Origin: DASZHJ01 sp035541215
GTDB lineage: Bacteria > Pseudomonadota > Alphaproteobacteria > ATCC43930 > CGMCC-115725
Length of the DNA stretch: 64,000 nt
Direction: 5' to 3'
Assembly (NCBI GenBank): GCA_035541215.1
Contig: DATKNV010000033.1
Coordinates: forward strand, 1 to 64,000
Shown: one piece after another, positions 1 through 8,693 of the stretch
Layout: each line of letters opens with the position of its first letter
Numbering within the stretch: the first letter of the stretch is position 1
Notes under the pieces: generated by a model
What the model was told of the DNA's origin: nothing
Database searches by the model: none
The model's input: the letters and a program-made list of their open reading frames with translations, nothing else
Position numbers and translations under genes: made by a program

Positions 1-1449
1 TGCCTCCTCTTCAACCCCACCGATCCGCGCTCGGCCCGCTACAACCCGCTGCTCGAGGTGCGGAAGGGACCGGACGAGGTCCGCGACGTCCAGAACATCG
101 CGGACATCCTGGTGGACCCCGAGGGAGCGCTCGAGCGCCGGAACCACTGGGAGAAGACCAGCCACTCGCTGCTGGTGGGCGCGATCCTCCACGTGCTCTA
201 CGCCGACCCCGAGAAGACGCTGGCGCGGGTCGCGACCTTCCTCAGCGATCCCCGGCGCTCCTTCGAGCACACGCTCCGCGCCATGATGGCGACGAACCAC
301 CTGGGAACGCCGGCGCATCCCCAGGTGCATCCCGTGGTCGCCTCCGCGGCGCGGGAGGTGCTGAACAAGTCCGAGAACGAGCGCTCGGGCGTGCTCTCGA
401 CGGCGATGTCGTTCCTCGGCCTCTACCGCGACCCCACCGTCGCCGCGACCACGGCGGCCTGCGACTGGCACATCGCCGATCTCGTGGACGCGGGACGTCC
501 GGTCTCGCTCTACCTGGTGATCCCGCCCTCCGACATCTCCCGCACCAAGCCGCTGGTGCGGCTGGTGCTCAATCAGATCGGCCGGCGGCTCACCGAGCGC
601 CTGGAGGGCGATCCCGGCAAGCGCCGGCGGCACCAGCTCCTGATGATGCTGGACGAGTTCCCGGCGCTGGGGCGGCTCGACTTCTTCGAGACGGCGCTCG
701 CGTTCATGGCGGGCTACGGCATCCGCGCCTACTTGATCGCGCAGAGCCTCAATCAGATCTCCAAGGCTTATGGGGAGAACAACGCGATCCTCGACAATTG
801 CCACGTCCGGATTGCCTTCTCCTCGAACGACGAGCGCACGGCGAAGCGCATCTCCGACGCGCTCGGGACTGCGACCGAGCTCCGGGCGCAGCGCAACTAT
901 GCGGGCCACCGGCTCTCGCCCTGGCTCGGCCACGTCATGGTCTCGCGCCAGGAGACGGCGCGGCCGCTGCTGACGCCCGGCGAGGTCATGCAGCTCCCGC
1001 CCGCGGACGAGCTGGTGCTGGTCTCGGGCCTGGCGCCCATCAGGGCCAGGAAGCTCCGCTACTTCGAGGACCGCAACTTTACGAGCCGCGTGCTGCCGGC
1101 GCCGTCGCTCGCGGCGGGCGGCTACCGTGACCGGCCGGCGCCAAGGCGCGACGATTGGAGCGGGCAGGTGCGGGGACCGCATCAGGGAATCGCGGCGGCG
1201 ATCGACCGGGAGCTCGGCGAGCCCTCCAGCGATGACGAGGGTGGCCTGCAGCGCCATCCCGCGCTCACGCAGACGGAGGTGGCGCGGCCGCTGGCGCGCG
1301 ATCCCGAGAACCCGCTCGGGATTCTCGATGACGAGAGCGACACCTTGGTCATCGGCGGCGGTCGGCCGGGAACCCTGGCGCGCGCCTATGCCATCAACGA
1401 CGGCGAGGAGCATCGCCGCGGCGGCGGCGAGCTGCTGCCGGCCTTCTGA
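1..1449 (+). CDS. traG: TraG/VirD4 type IV coupling protein (5' end missing)
   Basis: This is the coupling ATPase that brings the relaxase-DNA complex to the mating channel at the inner membrane. The frame is open to base 1, so the GTG at 58 is not the start; the N-terminal membrane anchor and Walker A lie left of the window. The visible 482 residues begin with LLFNPTDPRSARYNPLLEVR, typical of the family just after Walker A. The Walker B region LDEFPALGRLDFF lies at about nt 649-687, followed by the family's IAQSLNQI and DNCHVRIAF blocks. The C-terminal tail is low in complexity and variable. It heads the trb operon, with the next gene 9 bp downstream. Identity as VirD4/TraG is secure; the substrate range is not visible. 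Confidence 0.93.
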   Translation, partial: CLLFNPTDPRSARYNPLLEVRKGPDEVRDVQNIADILVDPEGALERRNHWEKTSHSLLVGAILHVLYADPEKTLARVATFLSDPRRSFEHTLRAMMATNHLGTPAHPQVHPVVASAAREVLNKSENERSGVLSTAMSFLGLYRDPTVAATTAACDWHIADLVDAGRPVSLYLVIPPSDISRTKPLVRLVLNQIGRRLTERLEGDPGKRRRHQLLMMLDEFPALGRLDFFETALAFMAGYGIRAYLIAQSLNQISKAYGENNAILDNCHVRIAFSSNDERTAKRISDALGTATELRAQRNYAGHRLSPWLGHVMVSRQETARPLLTPGEVMQLPPADELVLVSGLAPIRARKLRYFEDRNFTSRVLPAPSLAAGGYRDRPAPRRDDWSGQVRGPHQGIAAAIDRELGEPSSDDEGGLQRHPALTQTEVARPLARDPENPLGILDDESDTLVIGGGRPGTLARAYAINDGEEHRRGGGELLPAF

Positions 1450-1458
1450 GGACTCCCC

Positions 1459-1878
1459 ATGAAGCCCCGCCATCACCTCTATCTCGACGACAATCTCACG
1501 AAGCAGCTGGAGGCGCTCGCGGCGAAGCCCGGGTCCTCCAAGTCCGCGATCGTCGCGGACGCGCTCCGCGCCTGGCTCGCGCGGCGCGGCGCCAAGGAGA
1601 TCGACGACATGCTGAAGGTCCGGCTCGACCGCCTGAGCGCGCAGCTCGGCCGCATCGAGCGCGACCAGCACATCGTGCTGGAGAGCCTGGCACTCTTCGT
1701 ACGCTACCAGCTCACGGTGACGCCGCCCCTGCCGGAGGCGGACCAGGGCGCGGCGCGGGCGGTGGGCCAGGACCGCTTCCAGGCCTTCATCGACCAGATC
1801 GGCCGCCGCATGGCCGGCGCCCGGAGCTTCAGCGAGGACGTACGCGCGCGGGTCGTGGCGCCGGAGACGCGCCCATGA
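1459..1878 (+). CDS. CopG-type ribbon-helix-helix protein of the conjugation locus
   Basis: This 139-residue protein opens with a basic beta strand and two helices (about residues 3-45, HHLYLDDNLTKQLEALAAKP then KSAIVADALRAWLARRG). That is the ribbon-helix-helix DNA-binding fold of CopG/Arc regulators. The rest is an amphipathic helical region that probably mediates oligomerisation. Such a gene lies between traG and trbB in many trb-type elements and is thought to control the operon or bind near oriT; that role is inferred from position. Its stop codon overlaps the start of trbB by 4 bp, so the two are translationally coupled. Confidence 0.82.
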   Translation: MKPRHHLYLDDNLTKQLEALAAKPGSSKSAIVADALRAWLARRGAKEIDDMLKVRLDRLSAQLGRIERDQHIVLESLALFVRYQLTVTPPLPEADQGAARAVGQDRFQAFIDQIGRRMAGARSFSEDVRARVVAPETRP

Positions 1879-2852
1879 GCGGCTACGGACATCCCGAGGC
1901 CCGGGGACGGCGGCGCGCCATGCTGCAGACGGCGATGGGGCCGGAGATCGCGGCGGCGCTCGCCGATCCCGCCGTCATCGAGGTCATGGTGAACCCCGAC
2001 GGATGCCTGCGGCTCGACCGGCTCGGCGAGGGAAGGGTCGAGACCGGGACCCGGCTCGGCGCCGCCGAGGTCGAGCGCATCGTCCGGCTCGTGGCCTCCC
2101 ACGTCCGGGTCGAGGCGCATGCGCTCAACCCCGTCGTGAGCGCGGAGCTGCCGGAGACCGGCGAGCGCTTCGAGGGCATTCTGCCGCCGGTCTCGATGGC
2201 ACCCTGCTTTGCAATCCGCAAGCCCGCGGCCAAGATCTACACCCTCGGCGACTACGTCGGCGACCGTATCCTCTCGCCGGTGCAGGCGGAGGCGCTGATC
2301 CGGGCCGTCGGCGCCCGGCGCAACCTCCTGATCGCCGGCGGCACCAGCTCCGGCAAGACCACGCTCGCGAACGCGCTCCTGGCGGAGGTCGCACGCCTCG
2401 ACGAGCGCGTGATCCTGATCGAGGACACCCGCGAGCTCCAGTGCGCGGCGCGCGACTGCGTGGCGCTTCGCACCAGGCCCGGCGTCGTCACCCTGGCCGA
2501 CCTCGTGCGCTCGACGCTTCGCCTCCGGCCCGACCGCATCGTCGTCGGGGAGATCCGGGGTCCCGAGGCTCTCGACATGCTCAAGGCCTGGAACACCGGC
2601 CACCCCGGCGGCATCGCCACCGTCCACGCGAACTCCGCCCGCGCCGCGCTCTACCGGCTGGAGCAGCTGGTGCAGGAGACCGTGACGACCGTGCCGCGGC
2701 GGCTCATCGCGGAGGCGATCGACCTCGTGATCTTCATCGCGGGACGGGGATCCGGCCGCCGCATCGAGACCATTGCTGAGGTGACCGGCCTCGACGCCGC
2801 CGGCGACTACGCCGTCACCGAGCTCGCCCCTTACCAGCTTCACGCCCTCTGA
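1875..2852 (+). CDS. trbB: TrbB, VirB11-like secretion ATPase
   Basis: This cytoplasmic hexameric ATPase powers pilus assembly and DNA transfer. Walker A is AGGTSSGKTT at residues 154-163. It is followed by the Asp box (LIEDTRELQ), Walker B (IVVGEIRGPEALDML) and the His box (GIATVHANSA), all in family order. The length of 325 residues is normal. The ATG overlaps the stop of the CopG-type gene, and trbC follows after 15 bp with a good ribosome binding site. The motif set is complete, so it should be active. Confidence 0.96.
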   Translation: MSGYGHPEARGRRRAMLQTAMGPEIAAALADPAVIEVMVNPDGCLRLDRLGEGRVETGTRLGAAEVERIVRLVASHVRVEAHALNPVVSAELPETGERFEGILPPVSMAPCFAIRKPAAKIYTLGDYVGDRILSPVQAEALIRAVGARRNLLIAGGTSSGKTTLANALLAEVARLDERVILIEDTRELQCAARDCVALRTRPGVVTLADLVRSTLRLRPDRIVVGEIRGPEALDMLKAWNTGHPGGIATVHANSARAALYRLEQLVQETVTTVPRRLIAEAIDLVIFIAGRGSGRRIETIAEVTGLDAAGDYAVTELAPYQLHAL

Positions 2853-2867
2853 ACTCAGGAGACAACC

Positions 2868-3191
2868 ATGCACCTTCGCTCTCGCTTTGCCCGCTCTCTG
2901 CCGCTCGCCGCTGTCCTCGCGATCGGTCTTACGGGCGCGGCCCACGCCTCCGGCTCCAACATGCCCTGGGAGCAGCCGCTGCAGCAGATCCTGGACTCGG
3001 TCCAGGGCCCGGTCGCCAAGATCATTGCGGTCATCATCATCATCACGACCGGCCTCTCGCTCGCCTTCGGCGAGACCTCCGGCGGCTTCCGGCGATTGAT
3101 CCAGATCGTCTTCGGCATCTCGATCGCGTTTGCGGCCTCGAGCTTCTTCCTCTCCTTCTTCTCCTTCGGCGGCGGGGCGCTCGTGCAATGA
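2868..3191 (+). CDS. trbC: TrbC/VirB2-like pilin
   Basis: This is the major conjugative pilin precursor, 107 residues long. It has a basic N-terminus, a hydrophobic leader and a likely signal-peptidase site after AHA (about residue 27). Two membrane helices follow (about 49-67 and 80-101), the standard VirB2 layout. In related systems the pilin is processed and may be cyclised; the peptidase is not in this window. The stop overlaps trbD by 4 bp. Identification rests on size, topology and its place directly after trbB. Confidence 0.88.
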   Translation: MHLRSRFARSLPLAAVLAIGLTGAAHASGSNMPWEQPLQQILDSVQGPVAKIIAVIIIITTGLSLAFGETSGGFRRLIQIVFGISIAFAASSFFLSFFSFGGGALVQ

Positions 3192-3451
3192 ATGGCTCGA
3201 TCGAGGGCTTCGACGTGCCGCTCCATCGCTCGCTCACGGAGCCCATCCTCATGGGCGGCGTGCCCCGGATGGTCGCGATCGTCAACGGCACTGTCGCGGC
3301 GGCGCTGGGCCTGGGCCTCCGGCTCTGGATCGCGGGGCTGCTTCTCTGGGCGCTCGGCCACACGCTTGCGGTCTTCGCGACCAAGCGGGACCCGCAGTTC
3401 GCGGAGGTGCTGACGCGGCACCTTCGGCAGAAGAGCTGGCTCGCATGCTGA
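3188..3451 (+). CDS. trbD: TrbD/VirB3-like inner-membrane protein
   Basis: This 87-residue protein begins with the family's VPLHRSLTEPILMGGVPR segment and continues with one or two membrane helices (about residues 27-65). VirB3/TrbD proteins work with the VirB4-type ATPase at the base of the channel, and in some systems the two are fused. Here they are separate, but trbD's stop overlaps the trbE start (ATGCTGA, 3445-3451), which suggests coupled translation and a stoichiometric complex. Confidence 0.9.
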   Translation: MNGSIEGFDVPLHRSLTEPILMGGVPRMVAIVNGTVAAALGLGLRLWIAGLLLWALGHTLAVFATKRDPQFAEVLTRHLRQKSWLAC

Positions 3452-5910
3452 GCCTCGGAGAGTATCGGCGGCGCGCCGACCGGCTCGCGGACCATCTGCC
3501 CTGGGCGGCGCTCGTGGCGCCGGGCGTCGTCCTCAACAAGGACGGCAGCTTCCAGCGCACGCTCCGCTTCCGGGGTCCGGACCTCGAGAGCGCGACCGAG
3601 GCGGAATTGGTCGGGATCTGCGCCCGGCTTAACAACGTACTCCGGCGGTTCGGATCGGGCTGGGCGCTCTTCTTCGAGGCCGAGCGCTTTGCGGCGCAGG
3701 GATATCCCGACTCTCCGTTCCCCGATCCAGCCTCCTGGCTCGTCGACCGCGAGCGCTGCGCTGCCTTCGAGGAGGGGGCCGACGCGCTCTTCGCGGGGCG
3801 CGATGCGCAGGGGAAGGCCGAGCACTTCGAGAGCGCCTATCACCTGACACTTCTCTATATGCCGCCGGCGGACCAGGTGAGCCGCGCGGAGCGGGCGCTG
3901 CTGGAGACCGCGGCGGCGGGGCAGGGGCGGGACTGGCGCCAGGACCTCGCGGCCTTCGTGGCCAAGACCGAGCGGGTGCTTGATCTCCTCGCGGGCCTGA
4001 TGCCGGAGGTGCACGCCCTCGACGACGGCGAGACTCTCACCTACCTCCACGGCACCGTCTCGACCCGGCGCCATCCCGTGGCGGTGCCGGCGACGCCGCT
4101 TTACCTCGACGCGGTGCTGGTGGACGAGCCGCTCAGCGGCGGGCTCGAGCCCATGCTCGGCGAGCGGCATCTCCGCGTGCTTACGGTCTTGGGATTCCCC
4201 AGCCTCACGCGTCCGGGGATCCTCGACGCCCTCAATCACCTCGGCTTCCCCTATCGCTGGGTCACGCGGTTCATCCCGCTGGGCAAGGCGGAGGCCACAC
4301 GGACTCTGACCCGCCTCCGCCGGCACTGGTTTGCCAAGCGCAAGTCGATTGCGGCGTTGTTGCGGGAGGTCCTCTATAACGAGCCCACGCCGCTCCTCGA
4401 CAGCGACGCCGACAACAAGGTCGCCGATGCCGACCTGGCGCTCCAGGCCTTGGGCGGCGACCACGTCGCCTTCGGCTACTTGACCGCGACGATCGCGATC
4501 GCGGAGGAGAGCGCCGTCGCGGCGGACGAGCGCGTCCGCGCCATCGAGCGCGTCGTCAATGGCGCGGGCTTCACCACGATCCGCGAGAGCGCGAACGCGG
4601 TCGAGGCGTGGCTGGGCTCGCTGCCGGGGCACGTCTACGCCAATGTCCGCCAGCCGCTCGTCCATACCCTGAACCTCGCCCACCTGGTCCCGCTCTCCTC
4701 GGTCTGGGCGGGCCCGGCGGCGAACGAGCACCTCGGCGGCCCCCCGCTCTTCCATGCGGAGACCAGCGGCTCGACGCCGTTCCGGTTCTCGACGCACGTC
4801 GGCGACGTCGGCCACATGCTGATCGTGGGCCCCACCGGCGCCGGCAAGTCGGTGCTGCTGGCGCTCCTGGCGCTGCAGTTCCGCCGCTATCGGGGATCCC
4901 AGGTTTACATCTTCGACAAGGGTAATTCGGCCCGCGCCGCCGTCCTCGCCATGGGCGGCGATCACCACGCGCTGGGCTCGGGCGGCTCGCTCGCGTTACA
5001 GCCGCTCGCGGGCATCGGCGATCCCGCGGAGCGCAGCTGGGCCGCGGAGTGGGTGGGATCGCTGCTCGCGCACGAGAAGGTCGCGGTCACCCCCGAAGTG
5101 AAGGATGCCGTCTGGTCCGCGCTCGGCAACCTCGCCTCGGCGCCGGAGCGCGAGCGCACACTCACGGGCCTCTCGGTGCTGATGCAGTCGAACGCGCTGA
5201 AGGCGGCGCTCCTGCCCTACACGCTCGACGGCGCCTTCGGGCACCTCCTCGACGCCGCCGAGGACCGGCTCGCGCTCACGGACGTCCAGTGCTTCGAGAC
5301 CGAGACGCTCATGCACGAGGCGGGCGCGATCCTGCCGGTGCTCACCTATCTCTTCCACCGTCTCGAGGCGCGGTTCGACGGCCGGCCCACGCTTCTCATC
5401 CTCGACGAGGCCTGGGTCTATCTCGACAACCCCCTCTTCGCCGCGCGCATCCGGGAGTGGCTCAAGGTCCTGCGGAAGAAGAACGTCGCGGTGGTGTTCG
5501 CGACGCAGTCGCTCGCGGACATCGCCGGAAGCTCCATCGCCCCCGCGATCGTCGAGAGCTGCCCGCAGCGGATCTTCCTCCCCAACGACCGCGCGATCGA
5601 GCCGCAGGCGCGCGCCGCTTACGAGCGCTTCGGCCTCAACGAGCGGCAGATCGAGCTCGTCGCCCGCGCCACACCCAAACGGCACTACTACTTGCAGTCC
5701 CGCCGGGGCAACCGCCTCTTCGAGCTCGCCCTCGGGCCCGTGGCGCTCGCGTTCGCAGGCGCGTCCTCCCCCGCGGACCAGGCGCTCATCGACCGCGTGC
5801 TCCGCGAGCATGGCCCCGAAGGCTTTGCCGCGGGGTTCCTCGCCGCCCGCGACCTCGGCTGGGCCGCCGAGCTTCTGGAACGCTATTCCCAACCGGAGAT
5901 CACCCGATGA
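3445..5910 (+). CDS. trbE: TrbE, VirB4-like conjugation ATPase
   Basis: This is the large ATPase of the channel base, 821 residues. The ATG at 3445 is chosen because it gives MLSLGEYRRRADRLADHLPW, the usual TrbE N-terminus, and overlaps trbD by 7 bp; the frame is also open upstream to 3130. Walker A (GPTGAGKS) is at about residues 462-469 and Walker B (LLILDEAW) at about 650-657. The latter is followed by the FATQSLADI sensor region. The N-terminal half is the CagE/TrbE/VirB domain that contacts VirB3 and VirB8. All motifs are intact. Confidence 0.95.
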   Translation: MLSLGEYRRRADRLADHLPWAALVAPGVVLNKDGSFQRTLRFRGPDLESATEAELVGICARLNNVLRRFGSGWALFFEAERFAAQGYPDSPFPDPASWLVDRERCAAFEEGADALFAGRDAQGKAEHFESAYHLTLLYMPPADQVSRAERALLETAAAGQGRDWRQDLAAFVAKTERVLDLLAGLMPEVHALDDGETLTYLHGTVSTRRHPVAVPATPLYLDAVLVDEPLSGGLEPMLGERHLRVLTVLGFPSLTRPGILDALNHLGFPYRWVTRFIPLGKAEATRTLTRLRRHWFAKRKSIAALLREVLYNEPTPLLDSDADNKVADADLALQALGGDHVAFGYLTATIAIAEESAVAADERVRAIERVVNGAGFTTIRESANAVEAWLGSLPGHVYANVRQPLVHTLNLAHLVPLSSVWAGPAANEHLGGPPLFHAETSGSTPFRFSTHVGDVGHMLIVGPTGAGKSVLLALLALQFRRYRGSQVYIFDKGNSARAAVLAMGGDHHALGSGGSLALQPLAGIGDPAERSWAAEWVGSLLAHEKVAVTPEVKDAVWSALGNLASAPERERTLTGLSVLMQSNALKAALLPYTLDGAFGHLLDAAEDRLALTDVQCFETETLMHEAGAILPVLTYLFHRLEARFDGRPTLLILDEAWVYLDNPLFAARIREWLKVLRKKNVAVVFATQSLADIAGSSIAPAIVESCPQRIFLPNDRAIEPQARAAYERFGLNERQIELVARATPKRHYYLQSRRGNRLFELALGPVALAFAGASSPADQALIDRVLREHGPEGFAAGFLAARDLGWAAELLERYSQPEITR

Positions 5911-6635
5911 CCCGCAAGCACCTCTGGGCGGCGGCGCTCGCCGCCGCCCTTAGCGTATCGGCAACCGCTCTTTCGCCGCGGCCGGCGTTAGCCACGCTCC
6001 CGGTCTTCGACGGCTCCAACTTCTCGCAGAACCTGCTCACGGCCGCCCGGGCGCTGCAGCAGATCAACAACCAGATCCAGTCGCTGCAGAACGAGGCCGT
6101 CATGCTCGAGAACATGGCGAGGAACCTCGCGAGCCAGCCCTTCTCGGCGCTCGATGGCATGGTCGCCGACCTTCAGAAGATCGGCGGGCTCATCAACCAA
6201 GCTCAGGGCATCGCCTTCACCGTCGATGCCAGCACCGCGGCCTTCGCCCAGCAGTACCCGCAGCAATACGCGGCCGCCGTCAGCAACGATCAGCTCCTCG
6301 CCGACGCCCGCCAGCGCTGGCAGAACGCGATGAGCGCCTTCCAGCAGACATTGACGGTGCAGGCGGGCATCGCCCAGACCGTCCAGAGCGACACCGCGAC
6401 GCTCACCGCCCTGGTCTCGGCGTCCCAAGGTGCCGCCGGAAACCTGCAGGCGGAGCAGACCGGCAACCAGCTCACGGCGCTCGCGGTGAAGCAGATGCTC
6501 CAGATCCAGACCCTCATGGCCGCGCAATACCGCGCCGACGCCCTCGACCGTGCCCGCATCGCCGCGGGCAAGGAGCAGGCGCGCGCCGCGTACCTGAAGT
6601 TCCTGGGCGCCGGCAACGCCTATCGGCCGCAGTAA
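5907..6635 (+). CDS. trbJ: TrbJ/VirB5-like periplasmic channel component
   Basis: The 242-residue product has a signal peptide (basic MTRKH then a hydrophobic core, likely cut after ALA near residue 30). A long, Gln-rich helical body follows with coiled-coil character (LTAARALQQINNQIQSLQNE). This matches TrbJ/VirB5, which sits at the pilus tip or in the periplasm. The start at 5907 overlaps the trbE stop by 4 bp (ATGA). The in-frame extension far upstream overlaps trbE and is not coding. No trbK entry-exclusion gene follows; trbL comes next after 27 bp. Confidence 0.9.
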   Translation: MTRKHLWAAALAAALSVSATALSPRPALATLPVFDGSNFSQNLLTAARALQQINNQIQSLQNEAVMLENMARNLASQPFSALDGMVADLQKIGGLINQAQGIAFTVDASTAAFAQQYPQQYAAAVSNDQLLADARQRWQNAMSAFQQTLTVQAGIAQTVQSDTATLTALVSASQGAAGNLQAEQTGNQLTALAVKQMLQIQTLMAAQYRADALDRARIAAGKEQARAAYLKFLGAGNAYRPQ

Positions 6636-6662
6636 GCCTGGGCTGTCGGCGGGGGGAGTGTC

Positions 6663-7988
6663 ATGACGGACCTGAGCGTCATCGACCAGTTCACGGCGAC
6701 CTTCATCCGCTTCGTCGACAGCGGCTTCGGGCTGCTGAACGGCGACGTCGCCTCCTTGGCCTCGATCCTCGTCGGGATCGACGTGACGCTGGCCGCCCTC
6801 TTCTGGGTGCTCGACGGCGAGGCCAACGTCATGGCCCGTCTCCTCCGGAAGGTACTCTACATCGGCGCCTTTTCCTTCATCCTCAACAACTTCTCCACCC
6901 TCTCCGCGATCGTCTTCGGCAGCTTCTCGACCCTGGGCCTCCATGCCACGGGCTCGGGCCTCGCCGCGCAGGATCTGCTGCAGCCCGGCAAGATCGCCTC
7001 CACCGGCTACCAGGCCGCCTTTCCGTTGCTGCAGCAGATCGGCGAGCTCCTGGACTTCAGCAGCTTCTTCGACAACTTCGTCACCATCGTCGTGCTGCTC
7101 TTCGCCTGGCTCATCGTCGTCCTCGCCTTCTTCATCCTGGCGGTGCAGCTCTTCATCACCGTAATCGAGTTCAAGCTCACGACGCTCGCGGGATTCACCC
7201 TCGTCCCCTTCGCGCTCTGGAACAAGACCGCTTTCCTCGCGGAGCGCGTCCTCGGCAACGTCGTCTCCTCCGGCATCAAGGTGATGGTGCTGGCGGTCGT
7301 CCTGGGGATCGGCACCACCTTCTTCGGGACCTTCACCGGCGCACTCCCGGGCCAGGAGCCGAGCCTCGCGGCGGCGCTCTCGCTGGTGCTCGCCTCGATC
7401 GCACTCCTGGGCCTCGCGATCTTCGCGCCGGGCATCGCCGCGGGCCTCGTCTCCGGCGCGCCGCAGCTCGGCGCCGGCGCCGCCGCCGGCACGGTCGCCG
7501 CGGTGGTCGCGAGCGCCTTCGTCACGGGTGCCGCGGGCCTCGGCCTCGCGCGCGCAACCTCCCGCGGCAGCCTCGCCGCGATCCGTGCGGGCACCGCGCT
7601 CACCGCCGGAGCCTCCACGGCCTACGGTCTCGCGCGCGCGACCTCTGGCGCCGAAGGTCTCGGCGGTGTCGGTGCCGGTCTCGCGGGTGTGGCACGCGCC
7701 GGTGCCGGCGCCGTGAGGAGCGGCGTGCAATCCCTGGGGCTGCGTCTCAACGGTTCATTCTCCGAAGACGCCGAGGCCGGACGCCGGGCCGCCTGGCGCG
7801 CCACCGGCGGAATCCCATCCTCGCGCGCGACCCCGCTGCCGGCGGACTCCGAGGATGTTCCCGAGTGGGCGCGGCGGCTTCGCGCGAGCCAGCGCTTCCG
7901 GACCCACGCCCACACTGCCGTGCAGGCGCTGAAGGACGGCGACAAGCCCGGCGCCGGCGCCCACCCCAATCTCGGTCAACGGGAGTAG
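6663..7988 (+). CDS. trbL: TrbL/VirB6-like polytopic channel protein
   Basis: This 441-residue inner-membrane protein has five or more hydrophobic segments between about residues 30 and 280. They include VTIVVLLFAWLIVVLAFFIL and the conserved stretch around TLAGFTLVPFALWNKTAFLAERVLG, which is the TrbL/VirB6 signature. An Ala/Gly-rich tail and a charged, probably cytoplasmic C-terminus follow. It lines the DNA path through the inner membrane in this family. It sits in normal trb order except that trbK is missing between it and trbJ. A ribosome binding site (GGGGGGAG) precedes the ATG. Confidence 0.92.
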   Translation: MTDLSVIDQFTATFIRFVDSGFGLLNGDVASLASILVGIDVTLAALFWVLDGEANVMARLLRKVLYIGAFSFILNNFSTLSAIVFGSFSTLGLHATGSGLAAQDLLQPGKIASTGYQAAFPLLQQIGELLDFSSFFDNFVTIVVLLFAWLIVVLAFFILAVQLFITVIEFKLTTLAGFTLVPFALWNKTAFLAERVLGNVVSSGIKVMVLAVVLGIGTTFFGTFTGALPGQEPSLAAALSLVLASIALLGLAIFAPGIAAGLVSGAPQLGAGAAAGTVAAVVASAFVTGAAGLGLARATSRGSLAAIRAGTALTAGASTAYGLARATSGAEGLGGVGAGLAGVARAGAGAVRSGVQSLGLRLNGSFSEDAEAGRRAAWRATGGIPSSRATPLPADSEDVPEWARRLRASQRFRTHAHTAVQALKDGDKPGAGAHPNLGQRE

Positions 7989-7994
7989 AAACCC

Positions 7995-8693
7995 ATGCTC
8001 TTCAAGCGATCCCAGCAGCGCTACGGAACAACGCCGGAGCCCGTCACCCCCTATCAGAAGGCGGCGCAGCTCTGGGACGAGCGCATCGGCGCGGCCCGCG
8101 TCCAGGCCCGGAACTGGCGGCTCGCCGCCTTCGGCTGCCTCGCGCTCTCGATCGGACTCTCCGGCGGCCTTGTCTGGCAGTCCGCGCAGAGCCGGGTCAC
8201 GCCCTATGTCGTCGAGGTCGACAAGCTCGGGAGCGTCCGTGCGGTGGGTCCGGCGATCGAGCCCTATGAGCCCACGGACGCCCAGATCGCCTATCATCTC
8301 GCGCGCTTCATCGCGGATGTGCGCTCGCTCTCGCTCGATCCCGTGCTGGTGCGGCAGAACTGGCTCGAGGCCTACGGCTACGCGACCGATCGCGGGGCGG
8401 TGTTCTTGAACGAGTTCGCCCGCGCCAACGATCCCTTCAAGGCGGTGGGCGAGCGCAGCATCGCCGTCCAGGTCACCAGCGTCGTCCGGGTCTCAACCGA
8501 TAGCTTCCAGGTCAAATGGACCGAGCAGGTCTACGACCGCGCGAGCCTCGCCCGGACCGAGCGCTGGACGGCGATCCTCTCGATCCTCGTGCGTCCGCCC
8601 CGCGACGTGGACGCGCTGCGCAAGAACCCGCTCGGCCTCTATGTCGACGGCCTCCACTGGTCCCGCGAGCTCAACCCCGGAGAAACCCCATGA
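7995..8693 (+). CDS. trbF: TrbF/VirB8-like assembly factor
   Basis: The protein is 232 residues long. It has a short cytoplasmic N-terminus, one membrane helix at about residues 36-57 (LAAFGCLALSIGLSGGLVWQ) and a periplasmic VirB8 domain. That domain contains VTPYVVEVDKLG and WTEQVYDRASLARTERW, both typical of TrbF. VirB8 proteins nucleate assembly and contact VirB9 and VirB10, here encoded by the next two genes. Its stop overlaps the trbG start by 4 bp (ATGA). Confidence 0.93.
   Translation: MLFKRSQQRYGTTPEPVTPYQKAAQLWDERIGAARVQARNWRLAAFGCLALSIGLSGGLVWQSAQSRVTPYVVEVDKLGSVRAVGPAIEPYEPTDAQIAYHLARFIADVRSLSLDPVLVRQNWLEAYGYATDRGAVFLNEFARANDPFKAVGERSIAVQVTSVVRVSTDSFQVKWTEQVYDRASLARTERWTAILSILVRPPRDVDALRKNPLGLYVDGLHWSRELNPGETP

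Noticed and set aside
58..1449. Taking the GTG at 58 as the start of traG.
   Set aside because: The frame is open and family-like to base 1, so the gene is simply cut by the window edge.
3043..4968. Long minus-strand frames opposite trbE and trbL.
   Set aside because: They are antisense shadows in GC-rich DNA; the trb genes on the other strand carry all the expected motifs.
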